A DNA stretch of 64,000 bases, from NCBI GenBank assembly GCA_951394045.1, contig OX595998.1, positions 62,001-126,000 on the forward strand. Direction: 5' to 3'. Below, piece by piece: positions 20,494 to 29,571 of this stretch. Source of the stretch: Nitzschia sp. DOCU1 (lineage: Eukaryota > Bacillariophyta > Bacillariophyceae > Bacillariales > Bacillariaceae). The stretch's first letter is position 1. Every line of letters begins with the position of its first letter. The notes beneath the pieces are model-generated. The model saw nothing but the letters and a program-made list of their open reading frames with translations, ran no database searches and was not told where the DNA came from. A program made the position numbers and the translations under genes.

Positions 20494-20552
20494 GAAATGA
20501 CGAAACTTCCGAAACTTCGACCGTTGGGCCGTCGCGCGCGGACTAATCGACG

Positions 20553-21200
20553 ATGGCGCCGAAACTCAAACGAGCTACGACTCCTTTCGACAAAACAAGT
20601 TTGCTTCCAAACGACTTGGTGGCCATCCACCAACAAGGCATTCAAGACAAGACGAAACAACAAAGCAACAATCATCAAGAAGAAGAAGGCAACATGAATG
20701 AAGCGAGAATCCACCGCCCCGACCGCAAAGAACAATCCAGCAAGCGACACACCAAGCGCAAGCAAGTATCCTTCTCATGCAAAGGGGACGATGGTACCTT
20801 CATGGTGAATAGCTATCAGTTTGCTGCCACAATTTATGGGCACCCACGCCCATACAAACGTCCAGGGTATGGTGTCGCCAATGGCAGACGGTATAACCCC
20901 AACAATGCCGACCAAGTTGGCTTCATCAAGGCTCTTGAAACCCTCTACAAACAAGATACTGCGACATCATATTTTGGATCTGTGGAGGTTCAGATTACGG
21001 TTCTATTTTATGTTTCGAAAAAGAAGAATGCTGATATCGACAATCTGCTAAAATTCCTGCTTGATGCACTACAAAAAGCGAGGCTTTATGACAATGATAT
21101 CCAGATTAGTAAAGTTTTGGCTGAAAGACGATCCGTGCAGGATGAAGATCTTGCAAGGACATACTTTATTGTAGAGAAAAGAATAATTGAAATAGATTAA
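20553..21200 (+). CDS. RusA-like Holliday junction resolvase, 215 residues
   Basis: The C-terminal 120 residues fit the RusA endodeoxyribonuclease fold: an N-terminal YGHPRPYKRPGYG stretch, VEVQITVLFYVSKKK, then the signature ADIDNLLKFLLDALQKARLYDNDIQIS. The three acidic residues expected for metal binding (two Asp in ADIDN and one in YDND) are present. RusA enzymes cut four-way DNA junctions and are best known from phages and prophages. The first 80 residues are basic and low complexity and could be a targeting or DNA-binding extension. The ATG at 20553 is the first in frame. The gene converges on 21252-22439 with 51 bp between stops. A nuclear, mitochondrial-targeted or mobile-element role is open; I favour a mobile-element or virus-derived gene. 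Confidence 0.75.
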   Translation: MAPKLKRATTPFDKTSLLPNDLVAIHQQGIQDKTKQQSNNHQEEEGNMNEARIHRPDRKEQSSKRHTKRKQVSFSCKGDDGTFMVNSYQFAATIYGHPRPYKRPGYGVANGRRYNPNNADQVGFIKALETLYKQDTATSYFGSVEVQITVLFYVSKKKNADIDNLLKFLLDALQKARLYDNDIQISKVLAERRSVQDEDLARTYFIVEKRIIEID

Positions 21201-21251
21201 ATGACCTAGATTGATGATTATAGCAACTTAGTAGTGTTAGTGTTCTAGTGC

Positions 21252-22439
21252 TTACTTGCTGGGCGACATCACACTCTTGACGAAGTAGGATAGCAGTGTG
21301 CCAGCACAAGCGTTGGCATCCTTGCTATTGGTGGTTGCAACCCCACCGGCTGCCTCTCTTTGTTTCTTTTCTGCCAAATAGCGAGTACCCAGGCCAAGGA
21401 CATTGCCCTTTAGTTTACCAATGGATTTTACATCACCAATAGGGATTCCATCCATCATAGCCCTCATCGCAACTAACACCGTGTACTGGACATCGTCGGT
21501 TAGCTTTTCCAACTCCTCATCGTTCAAACTATTACCAATGGAAAGCTGCTTTTCCTGATCAGGTGTCCAGGAGGCTTGCAGTAGCTCCATTGCTGCACGG
21601 TACTTGGACTGATCTTTGTCGCTGAAAATAGAGAGGTGCAGCTTGTGCAGTTGACCACGATGCCTCTGCAACCTCCCGTCCCCATACATGTCTTGTAGTA
21701 CATGCTTTAACTCAACTCCGGACCCTCCCTTTTTAGCAACAAGTGCTGCCTTTGATCCATATACCAGCATTGCCTTCATCTTGTTGCTGGGAGTAACAGC
21801 TTTTGCAGCAACACTAGCCATCAATCCACTTTCAGGGCTGGTCACATGCGACGCCGCTGTCGGTAGGTTGTTGACAGAATCTTCATCTGAAACATCGTCA
21901 ATCTCAGCCAATCTGCGTTTACTGCCCAATAGTTTCATCAATTTCTCGTTTTGTTTGATGATCACAGCATTCTGTGCCATCAATGCACTGTGCTGGGACA
22001 GCACTTGGCTCAACAGCATGGATTGTTGCTGCTGGATCGACTGTTGCTGCTGCAGCATTTCTGTATGTTTTCCCACCACAGGTACAAGATTTTGACGGTT
22101 CGCATACTCGATGCCAACATTATTGCGGCTCCTGAAATCGTCACCAATCGCTTGGCTCCATTTAGTCAGAAGCTCGATTGCATGGTTTGTGTCTCTTGCA
22201 ATATTCTGCTCCAACATAACACGGATCAATTTTTCATTCATGGGATTTGTCGTGTTGTACTTTGCCAACGACTGTGGAAAATATAGAATTGCAGAAGCAG
22301 TGCACGTCCATAAGAAGGGAGTCAAAAAGATGCTGTAGTCCAAGCCAACAAACTTTGGACCCGAGATAATGTAGAGATGGTTGTGAAACTTGCGAATTTT
22401 CTGCAGGTCCTCTTCTGGCAGTGTTGGCGGAATGCGCAT
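21252..22439 (-). CDS. Glutamine-rich helical protein of unknown function, 395 residues
   Basis: No family recognised with confidence. The first 110 residues are hydrophobic-helical (LDYSIFLTPFLWTCTASAILYF, broken here) and remind me of the region after the catalytic domain in Crypton-type tyrosine recombinases, but no catalytic domain is present and this is only an impression. Next come Gln-rich heptads (MLQQQQSIQQQQS, VLSQHSALMAQNAVIIKQNEKLM), a likely coiled coil for oligomerisation, then KRRLAEIDD and a C-terminal helical domain (HVLQDMYGDGRLQRHRGQ, ELEKLTDDVQYTVLVAMRAMM). An upstream minus-strand frame starting at 22512 (MVKNQNTPKQSMNL) could be the true N-terminus in another frame. It converges with the RusA-like gene. 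Confidence 0.6.
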   Translation of the reverse strand: MRIPPTLPEEDLQKIRKFHNHLYIISGPKFVGLDYSIFLTPFLWTCTASAILYFPQSLAKYNTTNPMNEKLIRVMLEQNIARDTNHAIELLTKWSQAIGDDFRSRNNVGIEYANRQNLVPVVGKHTEMLQQQQSIQQQQSMLLSQVLSQHSALMAQNAVIIKQNEKLMKLLGSKRRLAEIDDVSDEDSVNNLPTAASHVTSPESGLMASVAAKAVTPSNKMKAMLVYGSKAALVAKKGGSGVELKHVLQDMYGDGRLQRHRGQLHKLHLSIFSDKDQSKYRAAMELLQASWTPDQEKQLSIGNSLNDEELEKLTDDVQYTVLVAMRAMMDGIPIGDVKSIGKLKGNVLGLGTRYLAEKKQREAAGGVATTNSKDANACAGTLLSYFVKSVMSPSK

Positions 22440-22820
22440 TGGTAGATTGGGATTTATCGACTTTTTCGACTAAATTCATCGATTGCTTTGGGGTATTTTG
22501 GTTCTTCACCATGACGGCCGATCTGCACCATCTGTCTTCTTTCTAAAGGCGAGGGGTTCATCCTCAGTTAATGACAATAGTGCCAAGTGTAATGGCTATT
22601 GAAAAGTCACTGTTGCGCAAACTAATTAGCATTATATTGTTGCTGCAATGAAAGTAAATGAACCGTGAAACGAAAACAACGAAACTGATACACGAATTGA
22701 AATTGAATGATACTCTAGCTCCTTTCGTCGGCCCCGACGTGCCAGAAACTATCTTGTGCTTGATGTTGTGCAAAATGTTACCCCCACCAATGAACGAAGT
22801 CATGAGCTCCGCATGACGAA
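22440..22820. other. Intergenic stretch
   Basis: Holds the possible alternative start at 22512 for the preceding gene and AT-rich sequence downstream of the cyclase receptor. No terminal inverted repeat or other feature is evident by eye. Confidence 0.4.
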
Positions 22821-25800
22821 TTATGCCACATGGATCGCCGGATCGTCAGCATGATTTGGCTCGTCCACAAGCTTTTTGATGGATCCGTCCATTTGAATCT
22901 TGACTTGCTGTTTATTGGATGAATGCACTTGAATGAAATGATCCTTTTCATCCAAAGATCCGAGATGAGTATCCGAAGTACCCTGTGACGGATGTGAATG
23001 GTCACTTTTATCTTCTCCCCCGCCGCGAGGAGCTAGGTCCTCTTCTTCCAGATCCGACTGATTGGTCGGGTCATCTTCTTCTCGCTCGGACAAGGGATCC
23101 ATGAACATGGGGTGTTGAGCGACTTGCTGGACCAAGTCCTCGCCTCCTACCCAGTAGGTCTTCATCTTGCCCTTGCCCTTGACTTTGATCATACCCCGCA
23201 ACTGGAGCGGAACGTCCGGTGCCTGGGTTTCCAGCAAGCGGGCCGACGCCCAAGAACAATGGATCTTTCCGGGCATGGAGTTGGATTCCATTCTCGAGGC
23301 TGTGTTGACTGTGTCACCGAAAAGACCATAGCGAGGATTCAAGGTTCCAATGACATTACTGACCACGGGACCCGAGTTGAAACCGACTCGAATCTGGACG
23401 TTTCCAAGGGATAGATCCTCTTCGTCTAGTGGAATTTGAGAGGCGGCACGCACAGCATCAATGGCGTACTCGGCCACTTGCTTGACGTGTGTATCAAACT
23501 CGCTTCCATCCAAGTTGGTTACTCCCATGTAGGCATCACCGACTGTTTCGACCTTGAAGATATGGTGCTTGTTGGCAAGGTCATCAAAGGTATGATACAA
23601 GCGATCCAACATGTTCGATAATTTCATCGGAGAGAACTTTTCGGAGATGTTGGCAAAGCCGACGATATCCGAGAAGACGACCGTCACAATCTCGTGGGAC
23701 TCGGCCTCGACCTTCTTGCCCGCGTTCAAGGCATCGGCAATGTGCTTGGGGAACACATCGTACAGCGAAGCTGGCTTGCGCTTCAGGTTCTCGCGAATGC
23801 TTTCCTTGGCCGTCTCGAGAGGTTCGGTATCCTTGGAACTCATTTCCACAAGAACGTAGTCCATATCCTTGGCCGAAGGACGGAAGAAAGCGTTGGCGCT
23901 CCAGCACTTCTTCATCAACTCGACCATCTTGGGCGGCATCGATTCGGGGATCGGAGGACGTTTGTTGAGACGCGGATGGCAGACCTTGGGCAAGATCTTA
24001 CGAGGATCTTCCCCTTCAAAAGGACTTTGGCGGGCATAAATCTCGTATATGATCATGGCCAAGGAGTAAATATCACAGGCGGTAGTATACTCGCTGCGAC
24101 GGCGCAAATACTCGGGTGCCATGAAAAAGGGGGTACCTTGAAGGACGTTTCGTGCCTTGGTAGACTTGAAATGAGAGAATCCAAAATCAGCAACCTTGGC
24201 GCGGAAGCGAGAGTCGACTAAGATATTCTTGGCCTTGAGATCTCCATGAAGAATAGGAGGCTTGGACGCGTGCAAGAACTGGATGCCTTGAACGATATCG
24301 CGAACGACTTGAAGGATGATCTCGCCGCCTGCGGTCATGGTTTCGTTGTGAAGCAAATCGTGCAAAGAGCCGTACTCCATGAATTCCATGACAAGCATGG
24401 GATCGACGGTATTGGTAATAACCGCACCCATGACCGTAGTGATGCATGGATGACGCAGCCTGGAAAGCATTCTCATCTCGACAATAAACTCGTTGACTCG
24501 TCTAGAATGCTCGTCGAAACGAAGGCCCAGGGGTAGCATCCTGATCAAGACATTGGTCGCGGACTTGCTGATGGATCCTTTCATCAACGAACCACTTCCG
24601 TGGTCTGACGAAGTAGCCGACTCGAGAATCTTCAAAATGTCATTATCCGAATGTTGGCCCATGATGAGACGTTCCCAATCGCGGTTCGATCCACTCAAGC
24701 TTCCTTTTCTGTTTTCAAAGCTTCCAGAGTTCGTGCCGAATTGAGCTTCAATGTCACCCGAGTTGGTCGTGTCTCCAAACTTGACACTGTCCTTCTTGCC
24801 CCCCTTGTCTTTCTTTTTGAAATTGCCTTTCAACTCGCCGCTATTGCTGCCTACCGACCTGGCGATCTCCCCACTGTGGACTCCATTACTTTCGCCGGAA
24901 TCTTCCATACTACTCCTACTGCCACGTTTCGCTTTTGTGGGCGGCAAGACACGCTTGACTGCCACCTTGGTACCACGGTATTGTCCGAGGATGACAACTC
25001 CAAATCCTCCCTGGCCAATCACCTCTGGAGGCTCGTTGAAGTGAAGTTCTTCGACTGCAATATGCCAGACAGAATCGCTTTGCTTCTTTTTGTACCCCAA
25101 GTACAAAAAGACCATGACGCCCAAGGCGATAAAGACGGCCGCAAAGATAATCAAAAAGAAGTACGCAGAGTCGAGGCAAGTACCTCCCATTTCGTAAGTA
25201 TTGCTCGAACAGACACAGTTTCCTTGTTCATCGGCGACACGATTGCTGTCCTCGCCATATTGGGCAGCACAATCGGCCTCTTCGACGACGACTCGAATGG
25301 GCGATTGAGAAATCGGTTTTCCATCGAAGAATACTTCAATGACTTGCACTTGGACCAGTTTACTTGTCAGAGAAAACTCGTATGCAAACGGTTCCTCGTC
25401 GTGAGAACGAACTTGCAATTCTTGCTTTTTATCTCCTGCATGAACGAGAACCAAGATCTCTGGATTCTCACGATTCTCATTATCATAAATGTGAAGAGTA
25501 ATCGTTTCGCCTTGATGAATCGTACCACAGATTTCCATCTTCTCGCATCCGGGCAAGGATTCCCCGAAGAATTCTACCAGGTGGTCATCCACTTCACCGT
25601 CTTTCAAGTAGTAGACATCGACTTCAAAAGACTTGACGCAAGGTTTGCAGTAGCAGTCATATAGTTCACTGTCTGCTCTGCAGTCCAAGTCGACACGTTC
25701 ACAGCCGGCCCAAAATTCAGCTTCATGGCGTTTATAATGGCCTTCAGGACAAGTAATACCTTCGTACAAGTTGGAGGGTCGAGTACAATACCAGTTGTCC

Positions 25801-26972
25801 TTTTCATCTTGTACCAAGAAGCCAGCGTCTTCTTGAATGCTTCTCAGTTCAAAGTAGGAGCGGGCCGTACGAAAGCCTGCAATATGGCTCTTGCTTTCTG
25901 CTTCGACCACGAGACTTCCCATGTCGTCACTGGCCTGGCAGGGGGCATTGTCGACCAAGGTGGCAAGGTCCAGAGAGTTACAATAGTCCGCTCCTTGAGA
26001 TTCCATGCATTCTGCTAGCTTTTCACCAATTCGCAAGTGTGCTCCATAGTCAATGAGAGCATCTTGCACGGCTTGTTGAACATCACTTGGTACACTGGGC
26101 AAGGCCGCGAAGGGCCATTCCGGAACAACGTCCGTAGAGTGTAAGAAGGGAAAGAGTTCCCCATCATCCATGACATAGATCTTTGGCTCGAGAATCTTGA
26201 AGAGTTCGGGATCCACCAATTCACCCGTCTTGGGATCTCGAGAGAGTTCAATTTGGTCGGTACGGATAAAGCCGACATCGTACTTGCCGTCCAAAACGCC
26301 TAGTACGACATCGATCTGGTCTTTGGTAAAGACCATTTGCTGCGGATCATTGACGTAGGACATGCCTGCCCTTTCCATTTCATAAATCTGCATCTGCCCA
26401 CCCATCAAATCGATAATGGCACCAGCCGCAACCACCTTGTCTTTGATGTCTAGAATGGTGTTGATGTCATCCCTGTCGGCACGAGTGGCGATGACGCCAC
26501 CATAGACGTCGAGATCAAAGGTCCGTCCCCGCGTCTCGAGCCGCTTAATGACTGTAGCCAAGGCGGTAGCACCGACTTGAGTACCGATGCAACTGTAGAC
26601 ACCTGGATTGGCATATAAAAAGTCCATTTCGTCATTCTCGATAGCCTCAAAGAGGCCATCAAACAGGTAAGGTACGACGGTAAAGGTGATGGGAGGGTCA
26701 AACTTCTGCCCGGCTGTGGCCGTCAAGTAATCTCCCAAGGCAATGGATGTTTCGGCAAATGCGGCATCCAATCCCCGAGTGGCGTGAACGCCAATCTGAT
26801 ATTCCTCTTTATGAATAAAAGGGTTCAATGGAGTTCGTTCATAATCGCACCAATCAAAGTTGGAGTTGATAGTATCCGATGTCACGCTTTCAACCCAGCT
26901 AGATGTGCTGTTACTCTGAGCATTGACTAGCGATGCCCCCATCAAAGAGAGGACGAACGGTGACAACTTCAT
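22821..26972 (-). CDS. Receptor: periplasmic-binding-like domain, TM, protein kinase, nucleotide cyclase (1383 residues)
   Basis: Single uninterrupted frame. Signal peptide MKLSPFVLSLMGASLVNA; residues about 50-330 resemble PhnD-type substrate-binding proteins (YQIGVHATRG, FLYANPGVYSC); a Cys-rich stretch follows; TM about 602-629 (YFFLIIFAAVFIALG). Kinase: GQGGFGVV, VAVKR near 672, a 100-residue Ser/Gly-rich insert before helix C, HGDLKAKN near 909 (HGD instead of HRD), ADFGF near 931, TPFFMAPE. Cyclase: VFSDIVGF near 1103 and VGDAYMGV near 1140 supply both metal Asp residues. KVET has the Glu typical of guanylyl cyclases, but the partner Cys is Gly (RYGLFGDTVN), so GTP versus ATP preference is unsure. 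Likely a plasma-membrane sensor coupling an external small ligand to phosphorylation and cGMP/cAMP. Confidence 0.92.
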   Translation of the reverse strand: MKLSPFVLSLMGASLVNAQSNSTSSWVESVTSDTINSNFDWCDYERTPLNPFIHKEEYQIGVHATRGLDAAFAETSIALGDYLTATAGQKFDPPITFTVVPYLFDGLFEAIENDEMDFLYANPGVYSCIGTQVGATALATVIKRLETRGRTFDLDVYGGVIATRADRDDINTILDIKDKVVAAGAIIDLMGGQMQIYEMERAGMSYVNDPQQMVFTKDQIDVVLGVLDGKYDVGFIRTDQIELSRDPKTGELVDPELFKILEPKIYVMDDGELFPFLHSTDVVPEWPFAALPSVPSDVQQAVQDALIDYGAHLRIGEKLAECMESQGADYCNSLDLATLVDNAPCQASDDMGSLVVEAESKSHIAGFRTARSYFELRSIQEDAGFLVQDEKDNWYCTRPSNLYEGITCPEGHYKRHEAEFWAGCERVDLDCRADSELYDCYCKPCVKSFEVDVYYLKDGEVDDHLVEFFGESLPGCEKMEICGTIHQGETITLHIYDNENRENPEILVLVHAGDKKQELQVRSHDEEPFAYEFSLTSKLVQVQVIEVFFDGKPISQSPIRVVVEEADCAAQYGEDSNRVADEQGNCVCSSNTYEMGGTCLDSAYFFLIIFAAVFIALGVMVFLYLGYKKKQSDSVWHIAVEELHFNEPPEVIGQGGFGVVILGQYRGTKVAVKRVLPPTKAKRGSRSSMEDSGESNGVHSGEIARSVGSNSGELKGNFKKKDKGGKKDSVKFGDTTNSGDIEAQFGTNSGSFENRKGSLSGSNRDWERLIMGQHSDNDILKILESATSSDHGSGSLMKGSISKSATNVLIRMLPLGLRFDEHSRRVNEFIVEMRMLSRLRHPCITTVMGAVITNTVDPMLVMEFMEYGSLHDLLHNETMTAGGEIILQVVRDIVQGIQFLHASKPPILHGDLKAKNILVDSRFRAKVADFGFSHFKSTKARNVLQGTPFFMAPEYLRRRSEYTTACDIYSLAMIIYEIYARQSPFEGEDPRKILPKVCHPRLNKRPPIPESMPPKMVELMKKCWSANAFFRPSAKDMDYVLVEMSSKDTEPLETAKESIRENLKRKPASLYDVFPKHIADALNAGKKVEAESHEIVTVVFSDIVGFANISEKFSPMKLSNMLDRLYHTFDDLANKHHIFKVETVGDAYMGVTNLDGSEFDTHVKQVAEYAIDAVRAASQIPLDEEDLSLGNVQIRVGFNSGPVVSNVIGTLNPRYGLFGDTVNTASRMESNSMPGKIHCSWASARLLETQAPDVPLQLRGMIKVKGKGKMKTYWVGGEDLVQQVAQHPMFMDPLSEREEDDPTNQSDLEEEDLAPRGGGEDKSDHSHPSQGTSDTHLGSLDEKDHFIQVHSSNKQQVKIQMDGSIKKLVDEPNHADDPAIHVA

Positions 26973-29571
26973 GATTGTAGCTGCTGATACTGCTGCGATT
27001 CGCAGGATGTTAGTTAGTTAGTTTCTTTCTTTGTCGATAGCCTTTGTTTGGTTGCTCTACAATACTACCGGTAGTAGCAGAGCTATTGATTTACGACGTG
27101 TTGTGCTGCTTTTAATGTCGTTTGGAAGCAACGAGAGTGCCGACCCCGAATATCTTGACGGATTGATGGGCCGTTTGGACATTCTGTAAACCATGGTAGG
27201 TTTTCAAGAGGCATGGAAGTTGGAGTTCGCTTTCCGTACGCGCCACCGTACTAAATTGCCCCCTTCTCGTTCAATGTCATTCAGATGCGAACGCAATATC
27301 AGGTTTGGGCCTTTCCAATACGGAAGTGCACTTGCAGTCCACGCGACAGAATAAAGTACTCTACCACTAGTATCCCTTCGAGGGAACAGGTTCTCTAATT
27401 CTTCTGTAGGACAAAGCAAGTGGCATTTAGAGAGCATTGAAGATTGAAGAACAAAAGACATCATAGCCGTCATTTCTCACTGTCGTTTGATGGCGAAGAA
27501 TACAATGTACATAAGGTGGAAAGTAGGGGCTGACATTTCAATACCGGATTGGGCCTTTTTGCGACAAATCCCATTCGCGATAACGCGAACGCCAAACGAG
27601 GCCCAACGTGCAACTGCAATATGATAGGCCTCTCATCTCATAGGCCCTTCAAAGATATGGTATCCATTGGGCCTTTCTGCCGCTACTCTATCCGATCGGC
27701 AACTCGGTGAGGGATCGACAAAGACGGGAACACCGACGGGCAACGTCCGAACCACCCGCCGCCGCCTGTACCGGGATGCTTTTGCTTTCTACTCCAATGT
27801 CGGGGTGAGGGAAGGATCCAAGATGATGGTGATACCCCCCTGCTGGTGCTCCTGCGGGGTCTGCTACTACTACTTGCATTACGACGAGAAGAAGAAGATG
27901 GAAACTATTTGAAAAGATGAAGGGTGGCTTGCACATGCCGTCATCAACTTTGCCCCGGCAAAAGTCTTTGAAGGCGACGAGAATGACAGGGCTTCGAGCA
28001 TAAACATTGTCAAGTCATTGTGCAGCCGCCGTCCAAGGCTTTGAACAAGAAGGGACCGCCAATAAATCGGCAGATAGGATGTTGTTCATGAGGCTGCCGC
28101 TTACCTTGTGATCAAATGATCGAAACGAGTCGTCGAGTCCTGTTAGTTTTCTTGGTTCCAGTGCATCACGGGGCGATATTATCCAACATACTTCTTGAGC
28201 TCGGTAGTATTCCATTCTCGAGTCGTATCTCCTGGTGGTGCTGGGTCCTCCTTGCTTCAAAATGACTCCTCTTGGCCATTGACCTTCTTAAGCTCTTGTC
28301 AATCCATGCCTCCCGACGGTCGTGGTCGTCTTCTCGTCGACAAAGGGCCGCGGATTTTTGGCAGTCATTTGTATTCAGTCATTATTCACTTTCATACCCT
28401 ACTACTTCGAGGACTACAGAACAACTAAATGTGGCTAGTTTGGTGGTTGTTCTTGCCGCAGTTGTCTTCTTGGGAAAATACTACGTCCATTTTCGAGTTG
28501 CTTTTCCAAAGAAATTGTGGGTGCCACATGGAATTCTCCAAAAAAATCGTCAAGAGTACTAGGATTCTATTCGGAGCGCAGTGCCTATCAAGAACTTGCA
28601 CCAGATAACAATTGTCGCAAGAATGATAGTACTAGCCAATCAAACTCTGTTCTTCTTGGCTGGTCCATTCTTCTTCTTTGACTGCTCCACCACCACGAGC
28701 GACGACGTGGGGAGGAGTGTGATGAGCTATTGCCATATGGATACAACCAAACGTTCTTTTACCCGAGTCTATTAACAAACAAAACATGTCGAGGACAGAA
28801 CAACACACAAGTCGTCTGTTGGTCCATTCTTCCTCTCTTGTTGTTGTTGTTGTTGTTGACTCCAAGAATAGTCGAAGTGGTGAACTTGGAGCCTTTCGAG
28901 GACACGAGAACAGGTCGTATGCTGGGATTCATCATTCCTCTGCTCTTGACTCTGAAAATAATGGTGGTGGGTATTTTGTTTCAGTGGAGGACAAGACAAA
29001 CGACGACGACAACAACGACAAGCAGTCATTCTGGTTCTTCTTCATTGCCGTCCAGAAGCAGCCCGGATTGTTCTTGTGTTTTCGCCAGCAGCACCGACAC
29101 CACCAGCACCGACCGTCCAGTGGCTGTTTCCTTTTTTGGTTTTTGTAGGTTCTGTTCCTTCATTCAACTTTTTTTGTAGCTAGCTAGGATGGAAGGAGTC
29201 ATCCATTCGTTTTTGACGGAAACGCCCCAAAGGCAATGGAAACACAACGTTATATGTAAAAACAGTTGTCTATATAAAGACATGATTCTATAAAAGGTAC
29301 GACAAAACCAATTACATATGTCTCTAAATAAAAACCAAATACAAATGTCGTTTCAGACATATTTACTATACAGATACGACAAAGAAAAATGTCGCATCCC
29401 ACAAACAATAAAGTCATGTGACTACACTTTTGGACGAAAATGACTCGCCCATCACAGAAACTAACAAAAGACCATGGAATTCTTGGACGCACCATGACAT
29501 ATGACACCTGTGCTTTGTTCGTTTGTGCAACCTCTACACGCCCTCTACTATCATCACAAACTCTAGACATT
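26973..29571. other. Long intergenic stretch between divergent large genes
   Basis: No gene I can support. It holds the 14-bp palindrome at 27063, a cluster of GGGCCTT words at 27550-27680, a (TTG)6-type run near 28840, and AT-rich sequence before the 29572 start. Short open frames (for example 27667-27912 and 28730-29179) are low complexity and show no domain. Confidence 0.45.
27063..27076. promoter_or_regulatory. Perfect 14-bp palindrome upstream of the receptor kinase-cyclase
   Basis: TACTACCGGTAGTA lies 91 bp upstream of the start codon at 26972. An identical copy is at 51190-51203. Its size and symmetry fit a dimeric transcription-factor site; this is inference. Confidence 0.4.

Larger units (their letters stand above)
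17694..20717. repeat. Tandem duplication, two 1512-bp units
   Basis: Unit 1 is 17694-19205 and unit 2 is 19206-20717; every landmark compared is offset by exactly 1512 and the encoded proteins are identical. The unit contains the 5' half of Copia gag, leader, 5' LTR and 224 bp of flanking host DNA with the first 55 codons of the RusA-like gene. The breakpoints share almost no homology (a few bases at most). This is either a very recent duplication or an assembly artefact. Confidence 0.93.

Noticed and set aside
24651..25664. 337-codon plus-strand open frame
   Set aside because: Antisense of the receptor kinase-cyclase; composition is a mirror of that gene.
28581..29179. Small Ser/Thr- or Leu-rich proteins
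   Set aside because: Low-complexity frames over TTG/GAC repeats, overlapping on both strands, no conserved motif.
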